A stretch of 64,000 nucleotides of DNA from Pseudomonas aylmerensis. GTDB taxonomy: Bacteria > Pseudomonadota > Gammaproteobacteria > Pseudomonadales > Pseudomonadaceae. The DNA lies in assembly GCF_001702265.1 (NCBI RefSeq), contig NZ_MAUE01000033.1, positions 1 to 64,000 of the forward strand, given 5' to 3'. Both the position numbers and the translations under genes were made by a program. Shown here piece by piece: positions 9,105-17,431 of the stretch. Each line of letters starts with the position of its first letter. Position 1 is the first letter of the stretch. The notes under the pieces are model-generated. The model was not told the origin of the DNA and did not search any database. It was given only the letters and a program-made list of their open reading frames with translations.

Positions 9105-10160
9105 ATGCCCAACCTCACCTCCCCCCAGCCCTCCCGGGGTTGGTCTTTCTGGTGGAAACCAGCGCTGTTCCTGCTGGTCGCCTGTGTCGGCCTCTACTAC
9201 GTGAAGTGGTCGCCCTACTACCTCAAGGCGTTTGTGGCCGCGGATAACCACAACATCGGCGCCTCGATCCTCAATGACCAGCAAAGCTCGCCGCTGGCGG
9301 CAGCGCTGGCGTATGCCCAAGTGTATTTCCTGGCAATCTGGAAAGCCGCCGTATTGGCGGTGATCCTCGGCTCGCTGCTGCAGGTGCTGATCCCCCGCGA
9401 CTGGTTGCTGCGCCTGTTTGGCCGCGCCGGCCTCGGATCGACCCTGCGCGGCGGGCTGTTCGCCTTGCCGGGGATGATGTGCAGTTGCTGCGCGGCACCG
9501 GTCGCGGCGGGCATGCGCCGCCAGCAGGTGTCGGTGGGCGCGGCGCTGGCGTTCTGGATCGCCAACCCGGTACTCAACCCGGCGACGCTGGTGTTCATGG
9601 GCTTTGTACTCGGCTGGGGCTTTACCGCCTTGCGGCTGGTGGCGGGCATTGTGCTGGTGGTCGGTGTGTCGCTGGTAGCACAACGCATCGCACGGCCGGA
9701 CCAGGTGCCGGAAGCGGCACTGGAGGCAGTCGCCGACGTCAGCCAGGCGGATGCGCAGCCTTTCCTCGGGCGCTGGCTGCGCACCCTGTGGCAGCTGTTC
9801 TGGAGCACCATCCCGGTGTATATCCTCGCGGTGCTGGTGCTGGGTGCGGCGCGAGTGTGGCTGTTCCCGCATGTGGACGGCGCCATGGCCAACAGCCTGG
9901 TGTGGCTGGTGCCGCTGGCGATTGTCGGCACGCTGTTCGTGATTCCCACCGCTGCCGAGATTCCCATCGTCCAAACCATGATGACCCTGGGCATGGGCAC
10001 CGGCCCAGCCGTGGCCCTGCTGATGACCTTGCCGAGCGTGAGCCTGCCGTCGCTGTTGATGCTGCGCAAGGATTTCGACGCGCGAGTGCTGGTGACGGTG
10101 GCTGGGCTGACCATGCTCGTGGGGGTGGTATGCGGCTTGATTGGAGCGGTGATTCTTTAG
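9105..10160 (+). CDS. Permease of the ArsP/DUF318 family
   Basis: A 351-residue polytopic membrane protein with about eight hydrophobic segments. The cysteine-rich signature GMMCSCCAAPVAAGM followed by IANPVLNPATL is characteristic of the PF03773 permease family, which includes ArsP efflux proteins. The family exports organoarsenicals in some members and is linked to other soft-metal or unknown substrates in others. No arsenic genes are nearby, so the substrate is undetermined. ATG 9105 fits the family better than an upstream in-frame TTG at 9081. Confidence 0.8.
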   Translation: MPNLTSPQPSRGWSFWWKPALFLLVACVGLYYVKWSPYYLKAFVAADNHNIGASILNDQQSSPLAAALAYAQVYFLAIWKAAVLAVILGSLLQVLIPRDWLLRLFGRAGLGSTLRGGLFALPGMMCSCCAAPVAAGMRRQQVSVGAALAFWIANPVLNPATLVFMGFVLGWGFTALRLVAGIVLVVGVSLVAQRIARPDQVPEAALEAVADVSQADAQPFLGRWLRTLWQLFWSTIPVYILAVLVLGAARVWLFPHVDGAMANSLVWLVPLAIVGTLFVIPTAAEIPIVQTMMTLGMGTGPAVALLMTLPSVSLPSLLMLRKDFDARVLVTVAGLTMLVGVVCGLIGAVIL

Positions 10161-10174
10161 CGTCTGAATGAAGC

Positions 10175-10251
10175 GCGAGCAGGCCCGCGCCTACATTTGA
10201 CGGTGGTTACCCTGGAGGAACCCGGTCAAATGTGGGTGCAAGCTTGCTCGC
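10175..10251. repeat. REP-type inverted repeat pair (REPIN-like)
   Basis: Two imperfect REP-like arms (GCGAGCAGGCCCGCG... at 10175 and its inverse ending GCAAGCTTGCTCGC at 10251) surround a short centre. Both arms carry the ACATTTGAC/GTCAAATGT block. It lies between the convergent permease and selU genes. Confidence 0.6.
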
Positions 10252-10271
10252 GAACAGGCTTCTACCCGCCC

Positions 10272-11375
10272 TTATGCGCGTCTGGCAACCCGTTCGCGCA
10301 GATACTCCAGCACCGCGCCCTGCTCCCCCGCAAACTCGATCCGCGCGCCTTTGCTTTCGCGCTGGAAGGCGTACATCGGGTCGTAATACTCGCGCAGCAA
10401 ACACTCGATCCACACTCTGTGCAACTCCACGGCGCCACTGCGCGCCTGTTCCGCCAGCGCCTCTTGCATGATCACCTGCAAACGCTGGGAACGCTCACCG
10501 CCCAGGCGCTTGTGGATATTGGCCAGGCTCTGCGTCAGGCGCTCGGCAAACAATGCCTGGCCCTGCTCGCCAAACACCGCGATAAATTCCGCGCACAGGT
10601 CGACGACATAATCGCGCAGGATCCGCTCGACGCGGCCTTCGACGCTGTCCTCCAGCCACACCATCGCAAAGGTCTGCATGCCCTTGTGCAACGGTAATGG
10701 CAGCGCGCAACTGCCGATCATGCGGCTTTCGTCCTCGACGACAAATTGCTCGATGCCCGCCGCACGTTTTTTCAGCAGGTCGACTGCCAGGCGGTTTTCG
10801 AAGTCAATGTTGGACGGTTGCGCCGTGGCCCGCTTGCCGAAGCTCGAGCCCCGGTGGTTGGCGTGGCCTTCCAGGTCCAGTGCATTGCGTAATTGGCCGA
10901 GGACTTCGGTCTTGCCGGTGCCGGTCATGCCGCCGAGCAACACGAAATCACACTGGGCCGCCGCCTGGTCAAGGGTCTCCAGCAGAAAGGTGCGCATGGC
11001 CTTGTAGCCACCGCCGACGCGCGGGTAATCGATGCCAGCGTCGGTTTTCAGCCATTGCTGCACGATCTGCGAGCGCAGCCCGCCACGAAAGCAATACAGG
11101 TAGCCGTCAGGATTGGCCTGGGCAAACCGCGCCCAGTGCTCGATGCGCTCGGCCTTGATCGCGCCCGATACCAGCTCATGCCCCAGCACGATGGCGGCTT
11201 GCTGGCCCTGCTGCTTGTAGCAGGTGCCGACGCGCTGGCGCTCGTCATCGGTCATCAGCGGCAGGTTGATCACGCCGGGAAAGGCACCCTTGACGAATTC
11301 AACCGGCGCGCGGGTGTCCATCATCGGCCGGTCGTTGAGGAAGATGTCGCGGTAGTCGGTGATGTCAGTCGCCAT
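10272..11375 (-). CDS. selU: tRNA 2-selenouridine synthase
   Basis: SelU (MnmH/YbbB) replaces sulfur by selenium at the wobble 2-thiouridine of Lys, Glu and Gln tRNAs, using selenophosphate. The 367 residues have a rhodanese domain whose cysteine is in YLYCFRGGLRSQ (around residue 95), followed by a P-loop (GGMTGTGKTEVLGQL, around residue 150), the standard architecture. Its ATG overlaps the stop of selD by one base (TGATG), so the selenophosphate-producing enzyme and its user are translationally coupled. The codon before ATG 11375 is TTG and could in principle add one residue. Confidence 0.95.
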   Translation of the reverse strand: MATDITDYRDIFLNDRPMMDTRAPVEFVKGAFPGVINLPLMTDDERQRVGTCYKQQGQQAAIVLGHELVSGAIKAERIEHWARFAQANPDGYLYCFRGGLRSQIVQQWLKTDAGIDYPRVGGGYKAMRTFLLETLDQAAAQCDFVLLGGMTGTGKTEVLGQLRNALDLEGHANHRGSSFGKRATAQPSNIDFENRLAVDLLKKRAAGIEQFVVEDESRMIGSCALPLPLHKGMQTFAMVWLEDSVEGRVERILRDYVVDLCAEFIAVFGEQGQALFAERLTQSLANIHKRLGGERSQRLQVIMQEALAEQARSGAVELHRVWIECLLREYYDPMYAFQRESKGARIEFAGEQGAVLEYLRERVARRA

Positions 11376-12409
11376 CAAAACACCTCTACCGCGTGGGTCT
11401 GTCGCTCAACCAGTGTACCGATCGGCTCAAGGCTCAGGCCGAGTTCGGTGGCCACGGTGTGGAATTGCGCGTCACCTTCCGGGGTTACCGCGATCAGCAG
11501 GCCGCCGCTGGTCTGCGGGTCGCACAGCACGCGCTTGTGCAACTCCTGCAAGCGTCCGATCTTGCTTGAGTAGCTGTCGAAGTTACGCAAGGTGCCGCCA
11601 GGCATGCAGCCCTGGTCCAGGTAGTCCTCGATCCCCGGCAGGCGTGGGACTTTGGCGTATTCGACGCGCGCCGTTACGCCGCTGCCGTCAGCCATTTCCA
11701 CCAAGTGGCCCAACAGGCCGAAACCGGTGACATCGGTCATGGCGGTCACTCCCGCCAACTTGCCGAAGCGGCTGCCCGGCTTGTTCAGCGTGCACATCCA
11801 GTCACGGGCCAGGCCGATATCCGCCTCGCGCAACTTGCCCTTCTTTTCGGCAGTGGTGAGGATGCCGATGCCCAGCGGCTTGGTCAGGTACAGGCGGCAG
11901 CCGACGGTGGCAGTGTCATTGCGCTTCATGTGGCGTTTTTGCACGAGGCCGGTCACGGCCAGGCCGAAGATCGGCTCAGGTGCGTCGATGGAGTGCCCAC
12001 CCGCCAGCGGAATCCCGGCTTCGTCGCACACCGAGCGACCGCCACGGATCACTTCGCGAGCGATCTCCGGCGCCAGCACATTCACTGGCCACCCAAGAAT
12101 CGCGATAGCCATCAACGGATCGCCGCCCATGGCGTAGATGTCGCTGATCGCGTTGGTCGCGGCGATCCGGCCGAAGTCGAAGGGGTCATCGACAATCGGC
12201 ATGAAAAAGTCGGTGGTGGACACTACGCCGCGCTCGTCGTCGATGGCATACACCGCCGCATCGTCGCGGGAGGCGTTGCCCACCCACAGGTTGGGGTCGA
12301 GGTTCTGCGCGCCGCTGCCGGCGAGGATCACTTCCAGCACCTGCGGCGAAATCTTGCAGCCACACCCGGCGCCGTGGCTGTACTGGGTAAGGCGAATCGG
12401 CTCGTTCAT
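11375..12409 (-). CDS. selD: Selenophosphate synthase
   Basis: SelD makes selenophosphate from selenide and ATP, the selenium donor for tRNA modification and selenocysteine synthesis. The 344-residue protein carries the N-terminal catalytic motif GAGCGCK with a cysteine rather than selenocysteine (no in-frame TGA), and the ATP-binding segments (NASRDDAAVYAID, TDVTGFGLLGHL, CDPQTSGGLL). ATG 12409 is chosen because a GAGG lies seven bases upstream and the conserved N terminus follows directly. First gene of a two-gene operon with selU. Confidence 0.96.
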   Translation of the reverse strand: MNEPIRLTQYSHGAGCGCKISPQVLEVILAGSGAQNLDPNLWVGNASRDDAAVYAIDDERGVVSTTDFFMPIVDDPFDFGRIAATNAISDIYAMGGDPLMAIAILGWPVNVLAPEIAREVIRGGRSVCDEAGIPLAGGHSIDAPEPIFGLAVTGLVQKRHMKRNDTATVGCRLYLTKPLGIGILTTAEKKGKLREADIGLARDWMCTLNKPGSRFGKLAGVTAMTDVTGFGLLGHLVEMADGSGVTARVEYAKVPRLPGIEDYLDQGCMPGGTLRNFDSYSSKIGRLQELHKRVLCDPQTSGGLLIAVTPEGDAQFHTVATELGLSLEPIGTLVERQTHAVEVF

Positions 12410-12456
12410 GGTGGACCTCAATCTATCAAGTGGGCGGATTCTAGCAGACAGCAAAA

Positions 12457-12488
12457 GGCCGGCTGGGCTCTGGTGAGCACAGCCGGCC
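12457..12488 (-). terminator. Terminator of the terC gene
   Basis: A perfect 9-bp stem (GGCCGGCTG at 12457-12465, CAGCCGGCC at 12480-12488) is followed on the minus strand by TTTTGC. It lies immediately downstream of terC and upstream of selD. Confidence 0.85.
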
Positions 12489-12503
12489 GATTTGTTTCAG
12501 CGA

Positions 12504-13253
12504 TTACTGGCGGGCAGCGAGCAAACGCTTGTGGCGGTTGCGTCGGGCGATGTTCAGGCACTCGATCACGGCCGAGAACGCCATGGCTGCATACACATAG
12601 CCTTTAGGCACATGGGCACCGAAGCCTTCGGCGATCAGGGTCATGCCGATCATGATCAGGAAGCCCAGGGCCAGCATCACCACGGTCGGGTTGTCGTTGA
12701 TGAACTTGGCCAGCGGCTCGGCCGCCACCAGCATCACGATCACCGAGGTCACCACGGCAATGATCATGATCGGCAGGTGCTCGGTCATGCCCACGGCCGT
12801 AATGATGCTGTCGATGGAGAACACCAGGTCGAGCATCAGGATCTGGCCGATCGCCGCGGCAAAACCGATGGACACGACATTACCGGTGGTTTCCTTTTCT
12901 TCCGGCTCAGGGTCCATGCTGTGGTGGATCTCGGTAGTGGCCTTCCACACCAGGAACAGGCCACCGGCGATCAGGATCATGTCCTTCCACGAAAATGCCT
13001 GGCCGAGGACTTCGAACACCGGCGTGGTCAACTGCACGATAAACGCGATGGTGCTCAACAGGCCCAGGCGCAACACCAACGCCATGCTGATGCCGATGCG
13101 ACGCGCCTTGGCACGATGCTTTTCCGGCAATTTGTTGGTGAGGATCGAGATGAAGATCAGGTTATCGATACCCAGCACGATTTCCATCACGATCAAGGTC
13201 GCCAGGGCGACCCAGGCGGTGGGGCTGGCGGCCAGTTGTAAAAGGTAGTCCAT
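12504..13253 (-). CDS. TerC-family integral membrane protein
   Basis: A 249-residue polytopic protein of the TerC/YoaE/YkoY family. The signature acidic motif in the first membrane helix (MEIVLGIDNLIFISIL) and its repeat later (LDLVFSIDSIITAVG) are present, and about seven helices are visible. Family members are linked to manganese efflux and metallation of exported proteins, or to tellurite resistance; no ter operon is present here, so a metal-homeostasis role is more likely than tellurite resistance. It follows a small lipoprotein gene by 28 bases and may be cotranscribed with it. AGGA precedes the ATG. Confidence 0.88.
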   Translation of the reverse strand: MDYLLQLAASPTAWVALATLIVMEIVLGIDNLIFISILTNKLPEKHRAKARRIGISMALVLRLGLLSTIAFIVQLTTPVFEVLGQAFSWKDMILIAGGLFLVWKATTEIHHSMDPEPEEKETTGNVVSIGFAAAIGQILMLDLVFSIDSIITAVGMTEHLPIMIIAVVTSVIVMLVAAEPLAKFINDNPTVVMLALGFLIMIGMTLIAEGFGAHVPKGYVYAAMAFSAVIECLNIARRNRHKRLLAARQ

Positions 13254-13281
13254 AGGTCAGTCCTGACGTTGTGCTGGGAAA

Positions 13282-13527
13282 TTAGGCTTCTTTGTTACTG
13301 TTCGATTCTTCTTGCTCGTCTTCCTGCTTTTCAGGACTGATCAAGCCTTGGGTTGCTTCACTCAATGCCTGCTCGGCGGCCTTGTGCGTGTCATCGATGG
13401 CCTGCTTGGCCGACTCGGTGGCTTTGCCGATCACTTGCTGCGCGCTTTTTTCGACTTGATCGCAACCACTGATCATCACCAATGAAAGCGCAAGCACCGA
13501 CGCCGCGCCCAGGGAATTGAGTTTCAT
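13282..13527 (-). CDS. Small predicted lipoprotein
   Basis: An 81-residue protein with a signal peptide and lipobox (VMISGC, Cys at position 22). The mature part is an Ala/Glu/Gln-rich, probably helical or coiled-coil tail with a strongly acidic C terminus (QEDEQEES). No defined family was recognised. It precedes terC on the same strand by 28 bases. Likely attached to the inner face of the outer membrane; Asp directly follows the lipid-bearing Cys, which can favour inner-membrane retention. Confidence 0.75.
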   Translation of the reverse strand: MKLNSLGAASVLALSLVMISGCDQVEKSAQQVIGKATESAKQAIDDTHKAAEQALSEATQGLISPEKQEDEQEESNSNKEA

Positions 13528-13632
13528 GATGTATTCCTCGTTAGAACCATTGGGTCCAAATACTGGCCCCTCGATAGCGAGGCATTCTATGCAGGCGAAC
13601 AGTTCAGGAAAATTCGTATTTTTCTCGCGTAT

Positions 13633-13651
13633 ACTTCGATTTTTACGAAGT
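13633..13651. promoter_or_regulatory. Inverted repeat, candidate operator of the LysR-type regulator
   Basis: ACTTCG (13633-13638) and CGAAGT (13646-13651) form a perfect 6-bp inverted repeat with a T-rich 7-base centre, eleven bases before the regulator's ATG. A similar TTCGTATTTTT block lies just upstream. The arrangement suits autoregulation, but binding is inferred. Confidence 0.4.
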
Positions 13652-13661
13652 GACGCACAGC

Positions 13662-14573
13662 ATGCTCAATTATCGCCAATTGCATTATTTCTGGGTCGTG
13701 GCCAAGACCGGCAGCATCGTGCGCGCTTGCGAGCAACTGAACCTCACACCCCAGACCATCAGCGGGCAGATCAGCCTGCTCGAACAGACCTTCGGCATCG
13801 CGCTGTTTCAGCGGGTCGGCCGCCAGCTGGAGCTGACCGAAGCCGGGCGCCGCGCCCTGCCCTATGCCGAACAGATGTTCCAGACCGGCAATGAATTGGA
13901 GGCGATGCTGCGCGCGCAACCGAATGAGCAGCAGATCCTGTTCCGGGTCGGGGTGGCGGATGTGGTGCCCAAGTCCATCGTCTATCGCTTGATTGCGCCG
14001 ACCATGGAATTGAGCGAGCCGATCCGCATCACCTGCCGTGAAGACAAACTCGAACGGTTATTGGCCGATCTGGCGATCCAGCGCTTGGACCTGGTGATCT
14101 CCGACAGCCCTATGCCTACGCACCTGGACATTAAAGGCTACAGCCAGAGACTGGGGGAATGTGGCATCAGCTTTTTCGCCACCCGGGCGTTGGCTGACCG
14201 GTATGCGGGAGACTTCCCACAGTGCCTGCACGGTGCGCCGCTGTTGATTCCGGGTGCGGAAACCGTGGTGCGCAGCCGTTTGCAACGCTGGTTTGCCGAA
14301 CAGCAGATTCAGCCGAAGATCATCGGCGAGTTCGATGACAGCGCCTTGATGCAGGCCTTTGGCCAATCCGGCAGCGGGATCTTCATCGCGCCCAGCGTGA
14401 TCGCCGATGAGGTGGTGCGCCAGTACGGCGTGGTGTTGATGGGCCAGACCGACGCGGTCACCGAGTCCTTCTATGCGATCTCGGTGGAGCGCAAGGTCAA
14501 GCACCCCGGCATCGTGGCAATCACCGAAGGGGCGCGGCGCGAGCTGTTTACCGCCCTGCCCGCGCCCACCTGA
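13662..14573 (+). CDS. nhaR: LysR-family regulator, NhaR-like
   Basis: A 303-residue LysR-type regulator. The N-terminal winged helix-turn-helix begins LNYRQLHYFWVVAKTGSI and continues to LFQRVGRQLELTEAGR, matching NhaR rather than typical LysR members (HYFW, LTPQTISGQ). The rest is a periplasmic-binding-protein-like effector domain. E. coli NhaR activates the Na+/H+ antiporter nhaA in response to sodium; no nhaA is in this window, so the target is unknown. ATG 13662 is preferred over an upstream in-frame GTG at 13650 because the family begins MLNYRQLH. An inverted repeat immediately upstream may be its own operator. It converges with the MFS gene that ends two bases away. Confidence 0.85.
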   Translation: MLNYRQLHYFWVVAKTGSIVRACEQLNLTPQTISGQISLLEQTFGIALFQRVGRQLELTEAGRRALPYAEQMFQTGNELEAMLRAQPNEQQILFRVGVADVVPKSIVYRLIAPTMELSEPIRITCREDKLERLLADLAIQRLDLVISDSPMPTHLDIKGYSQRLGECGISFFATRALADRYAGDFPQCLHGAPLLIPGAETVVRSRLQRWFAEQQIQPKIIGEFDDSALMQAFGQSGSGIFIAPSVIADEVVRQYGVVLMGQTDAVTESFYAISVERKVKHPGIVAITEGARRELFTALPAPT

Positions 14574-14574
14574 G

Positions 14575-15729
14575 TCAGCTGCAGGTCGCTGCCGGCTTGG
14601 CGGTCATCAGCCACAACGCCAGCAGGATCGACACCAGGATAAAGCCGGAAGCCGCGAAGCCCAGGCTGCCCAGGCCAAGGGTGTCGATCACGTGCCCGCC
14701 GACCATCGCCCCCAGGCCGATCCCGAGGTTGGCCCCGGCGATATTCAGCGACGCCGCAAACGCCGGCGCATGGGGCGCGGCCTTCATCAGCCGCACGTGG
14801 CTGACCAGGAACATCGCAGCCTGGGTCACACCCCACACGGCCATCGCCGCGGCCAGGCCAACGGTGGAGTGAATTGCCGGCACCAGCGCAACCATGCCCG
14901 CGATCATGAAGCCGCAGAACACCATGGAGGCAATCAGTGGGTGCCGATCCACCGCACGCCCGCCCAGTGAGTTGCCGAGCAACCCGACCGCGCCAAAGCC
15001 CATCAGGCACCAACCCACCAGGGTGCCGTCGAAGCCGGCCAGGCGCTCAAGGATGTCGGCCAGGTAGGTGTAGGCGGTGAACATGCCACTGAACACCAGG
15101 ATCGACAGCAGGATATGGCCCTGCATCAGCGGGTTGCGCAGGATCTTGAACTGCGAGCGCAACGTCACCTGGTCGTTCTTCGGCTGCGTCACCGGCAGGT
15201 AGATAAACAGCAGCACGGCCTTGGCCAGCGCGACCACGGCAAGGATGGCAAAGGCGGTGCGCCAGCCGAACATATCCGAAATCAGCGTACCCACCGGAAT
15301 GCCGAACACCGTGGCGCAGACGATGCCAAAGCCGATTTTCTCGATGGCGCGCCCGGCGTATTCGGGGCCGACGATATCCACTGCCGTTTCACTGGCCAGC
15401 GCCCAGAACACCGGCAGGCCCAAGGCCGGGATCAAGCGCGCCAATGCCATCACCCAGATGTTCGGCGCCAGCGCGGCCACGGTGTTGGCGACGCCGAACA
15501 GGATCAGGATGCTGATAAACAGGCGCTTGCGTGGGAAACGCGCGAAGTAGGCGGTCAGAAACGGGCCGAATGCCGCCACGGTAAACGCGAACAGGGTCAC
15601 CAGCAGCCCGGCCTGGGACACGCTGACATTCAGGTCCCGGGCGATGGACGGCAGCAGGCCGACGATGACAAATTCTGTGGTCAGCACGGTAAAGCCGGCG
15701 GCCGACAGCAGCAGGATGGGAAACAGCAT
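14575..15729 (-). CDS. MFS transporter, DHA1 drug-efflux type
   Basis: A 384-residue major facilitator protein with about twelve hydrophobic segments. The first-helix motif TTEFVIVGLLPSIARDL is typical of the AraJ/Cmr-like DHA1 group, which exports drugs or sugars. The substrate is unknown. ATG 15729 is chosen because GGAG lies six bases upstream; an ATG at 15762 would add eleven residues without a good binding site. It converges with the NhaR-like gene, with stop codons one base apart. Confidence 0.88.
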   Translation of the reverse strand: MLFPILLLSAAGFTVLTTEFVIVGLLPSIARDLNVSVSQAGLLVTLFAFTVAAFGPFLTAYFARFPRKRLFISILILFGVANTVAALAPNIWVMALARLIPALGLPVFWALASETAVDIVGPEYAGRAIEKIGFGIVCATVFGIPVGTLISDMFGWRTAFAILAVVALAKAVLLFIYLPVTQPKNDQVTLRSQFKILRNPLMQGHILLSILVFSGMFTAYTYLADILERLAGFDGTLVGWCLMGFGAVGLLGNSLGGRAVDRHPLIASMVFCGFMIAGMVALVPAIHSTVGLAAAMAVWGVTQAAMFLVSHVRLMKAAPHAPAFAASLNIAGANLGIGLGAMVGGHVIDTLGLGSLGFAASGFILVSILLALWLMTAKPAATCS

Positions 15730-15835
15730 CAAAAACTCCAGAAACAGCAACACCAACGACAACCCGAAGGTTCGCTGGCAGATAGGATGAAAAAAGGATG
15801 CTGAATCTTAACAGAGTGTGTCGGTGTAGCCCATG

Positions 15836-15875
15836 AAAAAGCCCGGCGACGCCTGCAGGCATCGACCGGGCTTTG
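15836..15875. terminator. Bidirectional-looking terminator hairpin
   Basis: AAAAAGCCCGG (15836-15846) pairs with CCGGGCTTTG (15865-15874). On the minus strand the stem is followed by a T run, ending the DUF1993 transcript. Confidence 0.8.
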
Positions 15876-15887
15876 CGGCGTTACGAC

Positions 15888-16397
15888 TTAGAACGCGCCC
15901 ATGTAGTCGCGCTTGCCCACTTCCACACCGTTGTGACGCAGCAAGGCGTAGGCGGTGGTGACGTGGAAGAAGAACTGCGGCAGGCCGTAGGTCAGCAGGT
16001 AGGACTGGCCGCTGAAGCGCTTCTCTTTCGGCGTGCCTGGACGGGTGATGATTTCGATGCCTTCCTTGCCGTCGATTTGCTCGGGCTTGATGCTGTCGAC
16101 AAAAGCCAGGACCTTGGCGATCAGCGCCTGCAGGTCGGCGAAGGTCACTTCGGAATCTTCGTATTTAGGCACTTCGATCTCGGCCAGGCGCGCGGAAACG
16201 CCCTTGGCGAAGTCGACGGCGATCTGCACCTGGCGCACCAGCTGGAACATGTCCGGGAACAGACGTGCCTGCAGCAAGGCGTTGGGCTCGATGTTCTTGG
16301 CGGTGGCGTGGGCTTCGGCTTTGTTCAGCACATCGCTCAGGGCGGTGAGCATTTGCTTGAAGACCGGGACGGAAGCGGCGTACAGGGAAATAGTCAT
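15888..16397 (-). CDS. DUF1993 family protein
   Basis: A 169-residue protein of the DUF1993 family, recognised from its N terminus (SLYAASVPVFKQMLTALSDVL), the internal segments RLFPDMFQLVRQVQIAVDFAKG and FSGQSYLLTYGLPQFFFHVTTAYALLRHNG. It probably has a DinB-like helical bundle; the function is unknown. ATG 16397 fits the family start; an upstream extension to 16448 has no similarity. A terminator follows directly. Confidence 0.85.
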   Translation of the reverse strand: MTISLYAASVPVFKQMLTALSDVLNKAEAHATAKNIEPNALLQARLFPDMFQLVRQVQIAVDFAKGVSARLAEIEVPKYEDSEVTFADLQALIAKVLAFVDSIKPEQIDGKEGIEIITRPGTPKEKRFSGQSYLLTYGLPQFFFHVTTAYALLRHNGVEVGKRDYMGAF

Positions 16398-16522
16398 GGC
16401 AGTCTCATGGGTAATGGCACGGTTTGAACCAGCGGCGATTATAGACACGCCAGCCGCGCGCGCGGCTTGTCTTTTATTTTTTCAGGATTAGGCTAGAGCG
16501 CTCACTGCATAGGGAAAGCGCG

Positions 16523-17170
16523 ATGACCGCCGAGCACGACACCGACACCCCTGAGCCGCGCCTGAACAGCACGGAAATCCGCGTCCTGGGCTGCCTGATC
16601 GAAAAACAGGCGACCAACCCGGAAACCTACCCCCTGACCCTCAATGCGCTGGTGCTGGCCTGCAACCAGAAGACCAGCCGCGAGCCGGTAATGAACCTCA
16701 GCCAGGGCCAGGTCGGCCAGAGCCTGCGGGTGCTCGAGGGTCAGGGCTTCACCCGCCTGGTGATGGGCAGCCGCGCCGATCGCTGGGAGCATCGCGTGGA
16801 CAAGGCGCTGGAACTGGTGCCCGCCCAGGTGATCCTCACCGGGCTGTTGTTTTTGCGCGGGCCGCAGACGGTCAACGAACTGCTGACGCGCAGCGGGCGC
16901 ATGCATGACTTTGAAGATGCCGAGCAGGTCGTGCATCAGCTCGAACGCCTGATTGCGCGCGGGCTGGCGGTATTGGTGCCACGTCAGGCAGGGCAGCGGG
17001 AAGACCGCTATACCCATGCGCTGGGAGATCCTGCGGATATTGAAGCGATCATCGCGGCCCGCGGGAATCCGGTGGAGCGCAGTACGGGGGTTTCTGCAGA
17101 GCGAATAGAAGAGCTGGAAGCACGAATTGCAGCACTGGAAGAGCGTCTGGCCCAGCTCGAACAGGGCTGA
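16523..17170 (+). CDS. YceH/DUF480 family protein
   Basis: A 215-residue protein of the UPF0502 (YceH) family: LNSTEIRVLGCLIEKQATNPETYPLTLNAL followed by ACNQKTSREPVM and LTGLLFLRGPQTVNEL, corresponding to two tandem winged-helix domains. A C-terminal coiled coil follows (EELEARIAALEERLAQLEQ). The architecture suggests DNA binding, but the role is not established. AGGGAA precedes the ATG. Confidence 0.9.
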   Translation: MTAEHDTDTPEPRLNSTEIRVLGCLIEKQATNPETYPLTLNALVLACNQKTSREPVMNLSQGQVGQSLRVLEGQGFTRLVMGSRADRWEHRVDKALELVPAQVILTGLLFLRGPQTVNELLTRSGRMHDFEDAEQVVHQLERLIARGLAVLVPRQAGQREDRYTHALGDPADIEAIIAARGNPVERSTGVSAERIEELEARIAALEERLAQLEQG

Positions 17171-17189
17171 ACCCATCTAGAATGTGAAT

Positions 17190-17420
17190 ACGCGGGATTG
17201 CTCGCGAAGGCGGCGGTGTGTCAGTTGATGCATTTGGTGGCTGATGCACCGCTTTCGCAGGCAAGCCAGCTCCCACATTTGATCTCCATACACCCGCATA
17301 CCCGAGCCACACCAGGATCCCCCTGTGGGAGCGGGCTTGCCCGCGAAGGCGGTGTGTCGGTCAATGAATGCTTAACGGATACTCCGCATTCGCGAGCAAT
17401 CCCGATCCCACACTTGGCTC
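17190..17420. repeat. Cluster of REP elements
   Basis: The region between the YceH gene and the next gene holds at least four REP-type palindromic segments: around 17191-17222, 17249-17279 (CGCAGGCAAGCCAGCTCCCA), 17323-17358 (GTGGGAGCGGGCTTGCCCGC) and 17389-17417. They carry the same arms as the tandem array at 30795-31480, in opposite orientation. No protein-coding content is apparent. Confidence 0.75.
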
Positions 17421-17431
17421 GGCGCCAGCTT

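Noticed and set aside
12504..13253. Tellurite resistance gene terC
   Set aside because: The protein is of the TerC family, but no other ter genes are present, so a specific resistance role is not claimed.
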